64,000 nucleotides of DNA from Candidatus Eremiobacterota bacterium (lineage in GTDB: Bacteria; Vulcanimicrobiota; Vulcanimicrobiia; Vulcanimicrobiales; Vulcanimicrobiaceae): NCBI GenBank assembly GCA_019235885.1, contig JAFAKB010000074.1, positions 62,001-126,000 on the forward strand, in the 5' to 3' direction. The notes under the pieces are model-generated. The model saw only the letters and a list, made by a program, of their open reading frames with translations, was not told the DNA's origin and searched no databases. Positions 1 to 7,999 of the stretch are shown here, piece after piece. Positions within the stretch are counted from its first letter, which is position 1. The number at the start of each line of letters is the position of its first letter. Made by a program: the position numbers and the translations under genes.

Positions 1-1
1 A

Positions 2-67
2 TCGGCTGCCATCGTCGACGGCGATGGCAACGCAACCGTCCGGCTGCGCGGCGGACAATTCGACTGA
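2..67 (+). CDS. C-terminal end of an unidentified protein (partial)
   Basis: An open frame enters from the left edge and ends at a TGA, leaving only about 21 codons. The tail (ending GGQFD) has normal coding-type codon use, and the gap to the hydrolase start at 112 is short, so the two could be co-transcribed. The fragment is too short to assign a family, and it may be a chance open frame. Confidence 0.35.
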   Translation, partial: SAAIVDGDGNATVRLRGGQFD

Positions 68-111
68 CACGCTCACAGGGTTCACGATCTTCTACTAGCG
101 AAGGCGAACGC

Positions 112-1164
112 ATGAGACGATTGCTCGAAGTGGTTGCCGTAGCACTCGGCGTTGCCGCTTGTACCGGCGTTGCCGTCGCAGCGGTCATCAGCGCGGACGA
201 GCTCGCGCCGTATCTTCAGCCGCAGACGTTGGTCGATGTGGGTGGGCACAAGATCAACCTGTATTGCACGGGCCAAGGCTCGCCCACCGTCGTCCTCGAC
301 GCCGGTGAGACCGAGACCATGTTCACGTGGCGCAAAGTCCAGCCGATGATCGCGAAGTTCACCCGCGTGTGCTCGTACGACCGCGCGAGCATGGGATTCA
401 GCACCGACGGACCGCTGCCGCGAGATGCGAGCGCGATCGTGAGCGATCTGCACACCGCCCTTCAGCGCGCGCGTGTTGCGCCGCCGTACGTCCTGGTGGG
501 CCACTCCATCGCAGGCTTGTACGCGCCGCTCTTCGCGGACCGCTATCCGCAGGACGTCGCCGGAATGGTGCTCGTCGATCCGTCGTTTCCCAATCAGCAG
601 CAAGCATTGGAGGCCGTTTCGCCCACGATGAAACGTATGGGCGCGTTGGGGAATAGCGCGTTCACTGCGTGCTATCAAGCCGCCTTGCACGGAAAGCTCG
701 GCCTCGATTACGGCTCCGAAGCGAATGCACCATGCGGATTTCCTCCGAACACGGCTGCCGCCGTAAAAGCGGGATGCGAAAAGAACGGTACGGCGTGGTG
801 CCAACTGCAGCACGTCCAATATTCGCATTTGCTTCGCCCAGGCTTCTGGCTGGCACTACGGTCCGAGGACGCGGCGTCGGATGCGACGGATTCCGCGGAG
901 CTCCTCAAGGAACAGCGCAACTACGGCGCGATGCCGCTCACCGTGCTGACCGCGGCGAACGACACGGACGAATCCGCGCCGATCCCGCCGGCCGAGATGC
1001 GCGAGGTGCAGCGGGTGTGGAGCGCCGGACACGAACGCATCGCGCACTTGTCGTCGGCCGGCACGCATACCGTCGTTGCGAAGTCCGGGCACTTCATCCA
1101 GCTCGACCAGCCCGCGGTCGTCACCGCCGCCATCGAAAAAGTGGTAAACTCGGCCAAGCACTGA
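112..1164 (+). CDS. exported alpha/beta hydrolase
   Basis: This 350-residue protein has an alpha/beta-hydrolase fold and probably acts as an esterase or related serine hydrolase in the envelope. The N-terminus (about residues 3-26) is hydrophobic and looks like a signal peptide or membrane anchor. The nucleophile elbow GHSIAG places the catalytic serine near residue 132. The late segment SGHFIQLDQP provides the expected catalytic histidine, and the Asp in VLVDPSFP or a later one completes the triad. The strand segment PTVVLDAG and the oxyanion-type region are also typical. The substrate cannot be told from sequence. The gene stands alone; the next sequence downstream is a broken gene on the other strand. 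Confidence 0.85.
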   Translation: MRRLLEVVAVALGVAACTGVAVAAVISADELAPYLQPQTLVDVGGHKINLYCTGQGSPTVVLDAGETETMFTWRKVQPMIAKFTRVCSYDRASMGFSTDGPLPRDASAIVSDLHTALQRARVAPPYVLVGHSIAGLYAPLFADRYPQDVAGMVLVDPSFPNQQQALEAVSPTMKRMGALGNSAFTACYQAALHGKLGLDYGSEANAPCGFPPNTAAAVKAGCEKNGTAWCQLQHVQYSHLLRPGFWLALRSEDAASDATDSAELLKEQRNYGAMPLTVLTAANDTDESAPIPPAEMREVQRVWSAGHERIAHLSSAGTHTVVAKSGHFIQLDQPAVVTAAIEKVVNSAKH

Positions 1165-1172
1165 AGCGCCGG

Positions 1173-1289
1173 CTATTGCCGGCAGATGATCTCCTCACCG
1201 TGGACGACGATCGACGTCCCGCCCCAGTCGCGCACCAGCGCCTCGCGAAGCCAGTCGTCGCCCTCCGCGGATTTTCGCCGTACGTTCAT
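1173..1289 (-). pseudogene. N-terminal remnant of a GNAT acetyltransferase
   Basis: A 38-codon frame on the minus strand starts at ATG 1289 and hits TAG immediately next to the end of the hydrolase gene. Its translation includes DDWLREALVRDWGGTSIVV, which resembles the N-terminal helix and first strand of GNAT N-acetyltransferases. The rest of the roughly 150-residue domain, including the acetyl-CoA-binding loop, is absent. I read this as a truncated gene left by a past rearrangement at about 1173. The family call rests on pattern recognition only. Confidence 0.5.
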
Positions 1290-1319
1290 CGGACGCGTCC
1301 TGCGAGGGCTAATTCCCGA

Positions 1320-1685
1320 CTATGGGACGGTCTCGGTCTCGAAACTCGCCGGAAGGGTGATCTCGAGCATTTCGAGATCCGCGCTGTGCGCGAGCTCGGC
1401 GTGGCGGATTCCTGGCGGTTGTACGACGGAGGAGCCTTGCTCGAGGCGGACTCGTCCGACGCCATCGTACTCGAAATCGACCCAGCCGCGAAGGACGTAC
1501 ACCAGTTGGAAATCGAGCGCGTGCCGATGCGGTTCGCCCGGCTCGTTCGACGCGCCGCGCGCGCGGATGACGTGCGCGCCGACGCGACCTTCCGTCGCTT
1601 GCGCGACGCCGAGGTCACGGTAGGCGAAGAACCCACGCAACCCGTCGTTCCAGTTCGCATCGCGCGCATGATTCATGACCACCAT
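1320..1685 (-). CDS. small cupin-domain protein
   Basis: This 121-residue protein is a single beta-barrel cupin. The first cupin motif is visible as GEPHRHALDFQLVYVLRGWV, with two histidines and a glutamate-like position for metal binding. The second is PPGIRHAELAHSADLEMLEI. Single-domain cupins of this size bind metal and act as small-molecule enzymes, or as sensors when fused to other domains; nothing here shows the substrate. It lies 30 bases downstream of the GNAT remnant on the same strand, so the two may once have formed an operon. The ATG at 1685 is the most upstream start in frame. Confidence 0.75.
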   Translation of the reverse strand: MVVMNHARDANWNDGLRGFFAYRDLGVAQATEGRVGAHVIRARGASNEPGEPHRHALDFQLVYVLRGWVDFEYDGVGRVRLEQGSSVVQPPGIRHAELAHSADLEMLEITLPASFETETVP

Positions 1686-1890
1686 GCCTATGCACTACGC
1701 CCGCCGAACGGTCTGGTCCTCGATTTCCGCGCGGCGCGAGAGCGTCTCTGATCAGCAACACAAGGGCATGGATCGGGCTCATCCAGCACCTGAGCGGTTC
1801 GGACTCGTTCGCACCGCCGAACCGCCGACGGCGAAGAGGGCATTGGCGGCACGATTTGCGGAGCGCACTCGCCAATCTTTGAAGAGAAGC

Positions 1891-2484
1891 TCAACGATCC
1901 CGTACGAGAAAGGTCTTGCGGTGAAATGGGCTTTCTTCATCGAACGGGACGAGCGGATCGATGAACCCGCCCTCCCAAATCCGTACGGCGACAATTTCTG
2001 CGTGAGCGGGAACCGCGGCGTGCACCCGTGATGTGAATGACTCGCCGGGCTTGATAGCGGCGTCGAGCTTTGGATCCCATGGCGACGGCGCGGCGGAATA
2101 CCACGTCCCGCGAGCGTCGATGAGATAGAGGCGCGGATCCGATCCGCGCTGCGTAACGCGTTTTGCAATGCTTCTGACCCGTACGTTCGCCGTCACGACG
2201 CGGCTGCCCGAAGAAGCCGGCGCGTTTTGCAAACTCGTCACTGTTGCGCACCAATCGTCGAAGCAAAGATCCGTTCCGAACGGCAGGCGACGCTCGCGGC
2301 TCGTCACGCTGCCGGCGATCATCAGCAGCGCATAAATGCAAAGGGCCGCCGCGAGCGGTTGAAACGCAGACAGCGGCGGCGACCCTCGAGCAAAGGCGTA
2401 CAGCGAGACGACAGCCGTCGCCGCGACGCCAATAACGAGCAGCACGAACAGCGGCTGAAGAAAGCTTGGAAATACTTGCACCAT
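1891..2484 (-). CDS. two-pass membrane protein of unknown function
   Basis: I chose the ATG at 2484 because a GGAGG lies 5 bases upstream of it, giving 197 residues; an in-frame start at 2532 lacks this. Two hydrophobic helices follow (about residues 10-32 and 42-62). After them comes a soluble, probably extracytoplasmic domain with two cysteines (DLCFDDWCATV) and beta-rich sequence (RLYLIDARGTWYSAAP). The arrangement of two helices followed by a DUF4352-like beta domain is common in exported-domain membrane proteins, but I do not recognise the family with confidence. A palindrome sits just upstream at 2522. Confidence 0.7.
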   Translation of the reverse strand: MVQVFPSFLQPLFVLLVIGVAATAVVSLYAFARGSPPLSAFQPLAAALCIYALLMIAGSVTSRERRLPFGTDLCFDDWCATVTSLQNAPASSGSRVVTANVRVRSIAKRVTQRGSDPRLYLIDARGTWYSAAPSPWDPKLDAAIKPGESFTSRVHAAVPAHAEIVAVRIWEGGFIDPLVPFDEESPFHRKTFLVRDR

Positions 2485-2521
2485 CGGCGCCTCCAGGGCT
2501 TTGCCTCGCAAAGGTTGATAA

Positions 2522-2536
2522 CTTTGTATCACAAAG
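2522..2536. promoter_or_regulatory. 15-bp palindrome, candidate operator
   Basis: CTTTGT-ATC-ACAAAG is a perfect 6-3-6 inverted repeat 38 bases upstream of the start codon of the membrane-protein gene at 2484. Its placement near a promoter suggests a binding site for a dimeric repressor. No cognate regulator lies nearby. Confidence 0.3.
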
Positions 2537-2714
2537 CCGAGGCAGACGCAAGCTGGGCCCGGACGCTCGTTGCATCAGGGTTGGATCAGATGCGCGCCCG
2601 CGACGGCGGCGCGGGCGTGCTTGCGCGTGGTCTTCGCGGGCGCGAAGTTCGAGCCCGATCGCGGGTGACCGAGGTCGAAGCGACCGAAAGACGACTTGAC
2701 CTCCGCGTGCGTCC

Positions 2715-3662
2715 TCAGGGCAAGAGGCGCTGAAGCAGCAGGCGCCAGAGGTAGTGCGCGGCTTCCTCCGCCGTGAGCAACCCGCGGTCGCCATTGCCGA
2801 AATTTGTCATGCCGAGCGGCTGCAGCCGCAGTTCGAAGCCGTCGTCCGCTGGGGAAAGGCTTTCGTTGTATTGCATGCCCGCGCCACCCGCTTCGTACGA
2901 GAAATAGATTTCCGTCGATCGGAACTGCTTGGCGCGGAACACCCGGCAAGCAGCTCGTTCTTTGCCATCGCGGTACACCGTGGCCGTGAACTCCTCGGCG
3001 TTCTTGCGTCTGAATCGCGCCTTCACATCCGCGTTCGCGCGCTCCAGTGCTTGCAGCGAAGCAGCGAAGAAGTCCGCGATCGCGTCGAACGCCTCGTAGA
3101 TGAAGTCATCGCGCTCGGCGTCTCCGAACGAGCGGGGCAATTGCGAGGCCGCGCTGTCCCGGGCGCGCGGCGCGGGGAGTGTCGTGCCGACGGGCGTGCG
3201 CGAGCCGCCCTCGCCGCGCTTGGCCCGTGGCGCCTCGATGAGCCGGCGGATCTGGGTCTCGACGTCGTGCCAGGCGTCGTCCGGGTCTGCGAATTTCGAG
3301 ACCGGCGTGCCATCGCGCGGTATCGCGAGCAGACCGCCGAGCGACGTATGCTTCCAAGAGCAAGGGCGCAGGATAAGCGGAATGACGACCGCTTTGCCGA
3401 CGCGATGCCGCTCCAGCGCGCGCGCCATCTCCTTTTCGTAGCAGTAGTCCGACTCGATGAACTCCGGACTGACTAGCAGCACGATGACATCCGCCCTGTC
3501 GAGCTCGGCCGCGATCCGCGGATCGATCTCCTCGCCCGGAAGGATCTCCCGGTCGGTCCAGACGTCCACGAGCCCTTGGCGCTTCAATAGAGCGAGCGCA
3601 GTGCCCAAGCGTTTGCGGTACGCCTCGTCGACGTGCGAGTATGAGACGAACAGCCGGGTCAT
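2715..3662 (-). CDS. TIR-domain protein with an unrecognised C-terminal domain
   Basis: Residues 1 to about 145 form a TIR domain. It begins RLFVSYSHVDEAYRKRL, followed by box 2-like DVWTDREILPGEEI and the helix SPEFIESDYCYEKEM, where Glu76 or Glu78 occupies the place of the catalytic glutamate of NADase TIR domains. A charged linker (about 145-180) leads to a second domain with DDFIYEAFDAIADFFAASL, a beta-rich core (EFTATVYRDGKERAACRVFR) and a closing helix. Bacterial TIR proteins are often antiphage effectors that deplete NAD+. Here the second domain could be the sensor or ligand-binding part. No partner gene (Thoeris ThsA, a STING or a CBASS cyclase) is adjacent, so a stand-alone role is inferred. 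Confidence 0.8.
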   Translation of the reverse strand: MTRLFVSYSHVDEAYRKRLGTALALLKRQGLVDVWTDREILPGEEIDPRIAAELDRADVIVLLVSPEFIESDYCYEKEMARALERHRVGKAVVIPLILRPCSWKHTSLGGLLAIPRDGTPVSKFADPDDAWHDVETQIRRLIEAPRAKRGEGGSRTPVGTTLPAPRARDSAASQLPRSFGDAERDDFIYEAFDAIADFFAASLQALERANADVKARFRRKNAEEFTATVYRDGKERAACRVFRAKQFRSTEIYFSYEAGGAGMQYNESLSPADDGFELRLQPLGMTNFGNGDRGLLTAEEAAHYLWRLLLQRLLP

Positions 3663-3741
3663 CGACGAGTCTTCGTAGCGTCAAAGGCACGAGGCCTCCC
3701 GGGTGGCCGCGTCAGTACTACGGCCGCCTCCAAGCCGAGCC

Positions 3742-3981
3742 TCACGCCTTCATGCTCGAACATCGTCCGCACGAATAGAGCGTAAGCTCGTTGGACGAGG
3801 CGGTTCGAGCGGTCGCGATCACGGTCGTGCCCGGAGCGACGCCGTACACATCGTCCAGGCTGGTCAACTCGGCGTCGTAGTCATCGATCCACTTCGCGTC
3901 CACCATCACCATCTGTTCGCCCAGGGGTAGATCGTCGAACGTGTAGACTTCAATCTCCGGGTGCCTGAATCGACGTGCCAT
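3742..3981 (-). CDS. small hypothetical protein
   Basis: This 79-residue protein starts at ATG 3981; a GTG three codons upstream is also possible. The sequence MARRFRHPEIEVYTFDDLPLG is acidic in its middle and ends in a cysteine-containing tail (YSCGRCSSMKA). It has no membrane segment and no family I recognise. It lies on the same strand as, and about 80 bases upstream of, the TIR gene, so a shared transcript is possible. Confidence 0.45.
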   Translation of the reverse strand: MARRFRHPEIEVYTFDDLPLGEQMVMVDAKWIDDYDAELTSLDDVYGVAPGTTVIATARTASSNELTLYSCGRCSSMKA

Positions 3982-4128
3982 ATCGCGCACTAATTCGACG
4001 ATTCAGGCGGTTCCGCCCTGAACGAAGGGATCAGCGCGCGCTTACGGTCCTGGCGTGCCAAAGTTACGCGCTTCCGCTTCGAGCGGGACGAGCATCCTCG
4101 GTCTTATTACCGTCAAGTGAATTTTCGC

Positions 4129-4391
4129 CTATCGGCGGAGGTCTGCAATCCGTCTCTCACGCTCGGCGGCGGTGAGCGGTCGCAGATAGGACTCGTCGAA
4201 GTCGAACTCCGAGATATTCGTTGTCCAGCCGTCGGGCTCGTGACGGTCGTGATGCGCACCGTGTACTCGGGAGTCGCGAGATTCGGCTCGTTTGTGGGCC
4301 GCAGTACCTCCACGACATTCCTGTAGCCGAGTTCGAGTTTTGCGTCCGGGCAGCCGTAGAGCGCGCCGGCGACGATCGTTTCAGGTATCAT
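4129..4391 (-). pseudogene. small gene broken by a frameshift
   Basis: From ATG 4391 the frame reads MIPETIVAGALYGCPDAK and continues sensibly to EYTVRIT. Coding-like sequence then continues in a different frame as EPDGWTTNISEFDFDESYLR and on to a TAG at 4129-4131. Joining the two at about 4240 would give a protein of roughly 86 residues that ends in a charged helix (AAERERRIADLRR). This looks like a recent single-base indel, or a sequence error. The family is not recognised. Confidence 0.5.
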
Positions 4392-4705
4392 GCCGGACCA
4401 TTTCGCCTCCGACTCTTCCCTGATGTCTGGCGGGTCCGAATACGTCCAAGGGCGGGCCCGGGCTGCGGCCGAGTCGACAACTGCTAACTAGGAGCTGCGC
4501 ATCGAGATCCTCAGTCCTGAGCGGCGGCTGACATGGCGCACGGATGTCCCAATAGCATCCTATTGACGGCGATCGCGCGTGCGCGGCCCAGTCTCGCGTC
4601 GCGCGCTCCATCGCCGTCGATGGGGCGTTTGGGACCCGGTCCTCCGGCTTACCCCAGTGGCTCGAATCTCCGCTTATCGAAGCCGCCCAGGAAATTGCAG
4701 AAATG
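4392..4705. other. gene-free stretch between the small broken gene and the tRNA terminator
   Basis: I see no convincing gene here. A minus-strand open frame crosses it, but that frame also runs through the terminator and has no family-like sequence. There are no clear repeats or RNA structures before the terminator at 4706. Confidence 0.4.
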
Positions 4706-4731
4706 AAAAACCGCGTAACCACGCGGTTTTT
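4706..4731. terminator. bidirectional intrinsic terminator
   Basis: AAAAACCGCG and CGCGGTTTTT form a perfect 10-bp inverted repeat around a 6-base loop, with an A run on one side and a T run on the other. It lies 13 bases downstream of tRNA-Glu on the minus strand, so it probably ends the tRNA transcript. Confidence 0.85.
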
Positions 4732-4743
4732 CGTGCCTGCATG

Positions 4744-4816
4744 TAGCCCCAACGGGATTCGAACCCGTGTTACCGCCGTGAGAGGGCGGCGTCCTAGGCC
4801 TCTAGACGATAGGGCC
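4744..4816 (-). tRNA. tRNA-Glu (anticodon CUC)
   Basis: The minus strand folds as a 73-base tRNA. The acceptor stem pairs GGCCCTA with TGGGGCT, and the T arm is ACGGG-TTCGAAT-CCCGT. The anticodon arm is CCGCC-CTCTCAC-GGCGG, giving anticodon CTC for GAG. The discriminator base is A, and no CCA is encoded. It lies 6 bases downstream of tRNA-Gln and shares its terminator. Confidence 0.95.
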
Positions 4817-4822
4817 GAGATG

Positions 4823-4893
4823 CTCCCGGGCAGAGATTCGAACTCCGATGACCTGAGTCAGAGTCAGGCATGCTACCGTTGCATCACCCGGGA
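4823..4893 (-). tRNA. tRNA-Gln (anticodon CUG)
   Basis: The minus strand folds as a 71-base tRNA. The acceptor stem pairs TCCCGGG with CCCGGGA, and the T arm contains GGAGTTCGAATCTC. The anticodon loop CTCTGAC gives CTG for CAG. No CCA is encoded. The last codons of the HNH gene overlap its 5' end by 21 bases on the same strand. Confidence 0.95.
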
Positions 4894-5457
4894 ATGATCC
4901 ATCTTGACTAATCTTAGACGTTTCTTGTTTCTTGCCCCGTGTGTCTCCGTTTGGCTGTGGCAGTTCGGGCAGAGCATCCGTAGGTTCTCGAGCCGGTGGT
5001 CGTTCCGAATCCCGTTGCGGTGATCGAGCTCCATGACCAGCGGCCGGCTGAGCCACTCCCGGAGCCCACATTCCTCGCAAACGTTTTCCAGTATACCAGC
5101 CTCGATCAAGTGGCGCTTGACGGTGTTCCGGGACTTCGCTTCGGTGAGGACCTTTTCAAGCGGCCACCGCAAGCTCCGTGGCTTTAGATCTCCGCGGCGC
5201 ACTGCCTTCGTCCACGATGCCGCCGCGAACTGGAAGCGAGTTTGGCATTCCCGAAAGGTGTGCCCTTCATCGTAAAACAGCTGGACTGCTCCCCAATCGA
5301 CCGTCTTCTGGCGCTCGAGCTGAGCGTGCAGCTTTCCGCGCCGGATTGCCTTGTACCAAGCCATCAGCGTGAACCCGAACCGCTCGATGCACTCGTCTCG
5401 GCCGTGGCCGTCGTCGTAGTACCGCTGCACCGCGGTCCAGTCATATCGAACCCGCAC
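4873..5457 (-). CDS. HNH endonuclease with duplicated N-terminal repeats
   Basis: This is a 194-residue protein. Residues about 5-43 (YDWTAVQRYYDDGH...AIRRGKL) and 53-92 (VDWGAVQLFYDEGH...AVRRGDL) are two copies of a helical, probably DNA-binding module. The C-terminal part is an HNH nuclease: CEECGL, then LVMELDHRNGIRNDHRLENL and CPNCHSQT supply the zinc cysteines, the catalytic histidine and the conserved asparagine. The layout resembles free-standing HNH homing-type endonucleases. The gene ends inside the 5' part of tRNA-Gln, so its mRNA probably reads into the tRNA pair. It could also be a phage or mobile-element remnant, since no partner is visible. Confidence 0.8.
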   Translation of the reverse strand: MRVRYDWTAVQRYYDDGHGRDECIERFGFTLMAWYKAIRRGKLHAQLERQKTVDWGAVQLFYDEGHTFRECQTRFQFAAASWTKAVRRGDLKPRSLRWPLEKVLTEAKSRNTVKRHLIEAGILENVCEECGLREWLSRPLVMELDHRNGIRNDHRLENLRMLCPNCHSQTETHGARNKKRLRLVKMDHSRVMQR

Positions 5458-5561
5458 CTTGGCAGCTTATCAGGCGAGCGTGCCATATGCCGGGCACACT
5501 GCTCTGGCTGCATCGGGCTGAAGCAGGCTTCGACTGGGTTGCGCTCGATACAGTCTGTCCC

Positions 5562-6629
5562 GTGCAGGCAGTCGTGCTCGTCGGCGGCGAGGGGACGCGG
5601 CTTCGGCCGTTGACCTTCGAGACGCCCAAACCGATGGTCCCCGTCATGAACATGCCGTTCCTCGAGCGGACCCTGCGGCGGCTCAAAGAGGCCGGCATCG
5701 ACGACGTGATCCTGCCGGCCGGCTACCTCCCCGAGGCGATCACGTCGTACTTCGGCGACGGCTCCCAACTGGGATTGCATATCCGCTACGTCATCGAGGA
5801 GACGCCGCTCGGGACCGCCGGCGCGCTCAAGAACGTCGAGCAGCACATCGACGGCCCGTTCTTCGTCCTCAACGGCGACGTCCTGACCTCGCTCGACCTG
5901 CGCGCCATGATGGACTACCACCGCGCGAAGGGCGGGCTCGGCACGATCCATTGCAAGCCGGTCGAGGACCCGAGCCCCTTCGGCTGCGTCGTCCACGACC
6001 CGGCCGGCCGGGTTGAAGCCTTCGTCGAGAAGCCCAAGCGCGAAGAAGCTCCGACCAACGAGATCAACGCCGGGACCTACCTCCTGGAGCGCGAGGTCCT
6101 CGACCGGATCCCCGCTGGGCGCCCGGTCTCGATCGAGCGCGAGACTTTCCCGCAGCTCATCGACGCTGGCGGCCGCGGCCTCTACGCCTACGTCACCGGC
6201 GACTACTGGATCGACCTGGGCAAGCCGGAGGCCTACCTCGACGCCCACCGCCACGTCTTCGACGGCGCCATGCCGCTCGGGCTGACCCCGGAAATAGACG
6301 GCCCCGGCCGCGAGACCATCCCCGCCTCCGCGGTCCGCCCGCCGGTCTTCATCGGCGAGAACTGCCGGATCGACCCGGCGGCCGCGGTCGGCCCGTACAC
6401 GGTCCTTGGCGACGGCTGCACGGTCGAAGCAGGGGCGGTCGTCGGCGACTCGCTGCTCTGGGACGGCGTCACCGTCGAGGCCGGCGCGCGACTCGAATGG
6501 GCGATCGTCGCCAGCCGCGCACGCATCGGTACGGAAGCGCACATCGGACGCGGCGCGGTGATCGGCCACGACGCGCAGATCGCGCCCGGAACGGCCGTCG
6601 AGGAAAACGCACGCGTCGCCGCGCGCTGA
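5562..6629 (+). CDS. sugar-1-phosphate nucleotidyltransferase with left-handed beta-helix tail
   Basis: I place the start at GTG 5562 because the family N-terminus MQAVVLVGGEGTRLRPLT begins there; upstream in-frame codons overlap nothing conserved. That gives 355 residues. The N-terminal Rossmann-like domain carries the nucleotide loop GGEGTRLRP, the PKPMVPV motif and the metal-binding NGDVL. The product-side motif YWIDLGKPEAYLDAH is also present. From about residue 260, hexapeptide-like repeats (VFIGENCRIDPAAAVGPYTV) form a beta-helix. The combination is typical of bacterial GDP-mannose pyrophosphorylase-like enzymes (mannose-1-phosphate guanylyltransferase), although UDP- or dTDP-sugar use is possible. 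It probably supplies activated sugar to the glycosyltransferase that follows. Confidence 0.85.
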   Translation: MQAVVLVGGEGTRLRPLTFETPKPMVPVMNMPFLERTLRRLKEAGIDDVILPAGYLPEAITSYFGDGSQLGLHIRYVIEETPLGTAGALKNVEQHIDGPFFVLNGDVLTSLDLRAMMDYHRAKGGLGTIHCKPVEDPSPFGCVVHDPAGRVEAFVEKPKREEAPTNEINAGTYLLEREVLDRIPAGRPVSIERETFPQLIDAGGRGLYAYVTGDYWIDLGKPEAYLDAHRHVFDGAMPLGLTPEIDGPGRETIPASAVRPPVFIGENCRIDPAAAVGPYTVLGDGCTVEAGAVVGDSLLWDGVTVEAGARLEWAIVASRARIGTEAHIGRGAVIGHDAQIAPGTAVEENARVAAR

Positions 6630-6775
6630 GCGGGCCGCTTGCTGTCGAGCGCTGCGTCACGTTCTCCTCTGTTAAGGAACCGTATTGTGCGGGTATGAAA
6701 CCGCCAGACTCACCGAGCGTGTCTCCGTAAGAGGTCGTTCCTTTTCGCGACCACTTCTCGGGATCGTCATCGCCG

Positions 6776-7999
6776 GTGCAAAGACAAACGTTCGCCGGCC
6801 GCTACAAGGGGACGACGTTGCAAGCCCAAGCTCCACGAATGCTCTTTCTCGGTTCCTTTCCGCCGCGCGAGTGCGGGATCGCAACCTTCATGAAGGACGT
6901 CGTGGACAGCTACGACCAAGCGTTCGGCACGCGCAGCGCGGTCGTCGCGATCGACGAGCCGGGCGGCGAAGAGCGCGTCTATCCCGACCGCGTCGTCGCG
7001 CGCCTCGTGCAGCGCGAGCGCGACTCATATTACGACGTCGCGGAGTTCGTCAACACCTACCCGTGCGACGCGCTGAACATCCAGCACGAGTACGGGCTCT
7101 TCGGCGGCGACGAAGGCGAATGGGCCGTCGACCTCATCAGCGCGATCGAAAAGCCGGTCGTCACCTCGCTGCACACCGTGCTCCCCGATCCTTCGCCGCA
7201 GCACCTGCGCGTCGCGCGCGCGCTCTGCGCGGCGTCGGCCGCAGTCGTCGTGCTCTCCGAAACCGGCCGTGAGCTCCTGATCGACCGCTACGACGTCGAC
7301 CCGGCGAAGATCCACGTGATCCACCACGGCGTCCCCGACGTGCCGCTGCGCGACACGGCAGAAGCGAAGAAGAAGCTCGGCTTCGAAGGCCGCACGACGA
7401 TCTCGACGTTCGGGCTGATCAGCCGCGGAAAAGGCCTCGAGTACGCGATCGAAGGGATGCAGGCCGTCATCGAGTCGCATCCGGAAGCGCTGTACCTGAT
7501 TCTCGGGCAGACGCACCCCGTCATCAGGCGCAACGAAGGCGAGTCGTACCGCCGGCAGCTCGAAGCGACGATCGCCGCGAACAAGCTTTCCGACAACGTC
7601 AAGCTCGTCGACAAGTACTTGGAGTTCGACGAGCTGATCGGCTACCTGACCGCCAGCGACATCTACCTCACGCCGTACCTGAACCCGACGCAAGTCGTCA
7701 GCGGCACGCTCGCGTACGCGGTCGGCTGCGGCAAAGCGATCGTCTCGACGCCGTACTTGTACGCGCAGGAGCTGCTCGCGCACGGCCGGGGCTTCACCGT
7801 CCCGTTCCGCGACTCGTCCGCGATCGCGACGACGCTCGTCGCGCTGCTCGACGATCCGGCGCTGCGCCAGGCCACCAGCTACCGCGCCTACCGGTTCGGC
7901 CGGCGCATGACCTGGCCGCACGTCGCGGCTGCCTACGGCGCGCTGTTCACGGAACTGCTTCCCGATGCGCGGCGCGCGGAGCTTGCGACCTCCGCGTAA
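6776..7999 (+). CDS. GT4-family glycosyltransferase
   Basis: This 407-residue GT-B glycosyltransferase starts at GTG 6776, with an internal ATG at 6839 as an alternative. The N-terminal Rossmann domain opens with MLFLGSFPPRECGIATFMKD, whose glycine-rich loop is typical of GT4 enzymes. The C-terminal nucleotide-sugar domain has the phosphate-binding lead-in ISTFGLISRGKGLEYAI and a later conserved region around GTLAYAVGCGKAIVSTPYLY. The protein probably transfers a sugar from a GDP- or UDP-sugar to a glycan or glycolipid. It overlaps the next gene by 35 bases, so the two are translated together. Confidence 0.85.
   Translation: MQRQTFAGRYKGTTLQAQAPRMLFLGSFPPRECGIATFMKDVVDSYDQAFGTRSAVVAIDEPGGEERVYPDRVVARLVQRERDSYYDVAEFVNTYPCDALNIQHEYGLFGGDEGEWAVDLISAIEKPVVTSLHTVLPDPSPQHLRVARALCAASAAVVVLSETGRELLIDRYDVDPAKIHVIHHGVPDVPLRDTAEAKKKLGFEGRTTISTFGLISRGKGLEYAIEGMQAVIESHPEALYLILGQTHPVIRRNEGESYRRQLEATIAANKLSDNVKLVDKYLEFDELIGYLTASDIYLTPYLNPTQVVSGTLAYAVGCGKAIVSTPYLYAQELLAHGRGFTVPFRDSSAIATTLVALLDDPALRQATSYRAYRFGRRMTWPHVAAAYGALFTELLPDARRAELATSA

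Noticed and set aside
4381-4752. Long minus-strand open frame before the tRNA pair
   Set aside because: It runs through the terminator and into tRNA-Glu and has no family-like sequence.
7025-7921. Minus-strand open frame opposite the GT4 gene
   Set aside because: It is a codon-bias mirror frame of a high-GC gene, rich in Arg and Val, without motifs.
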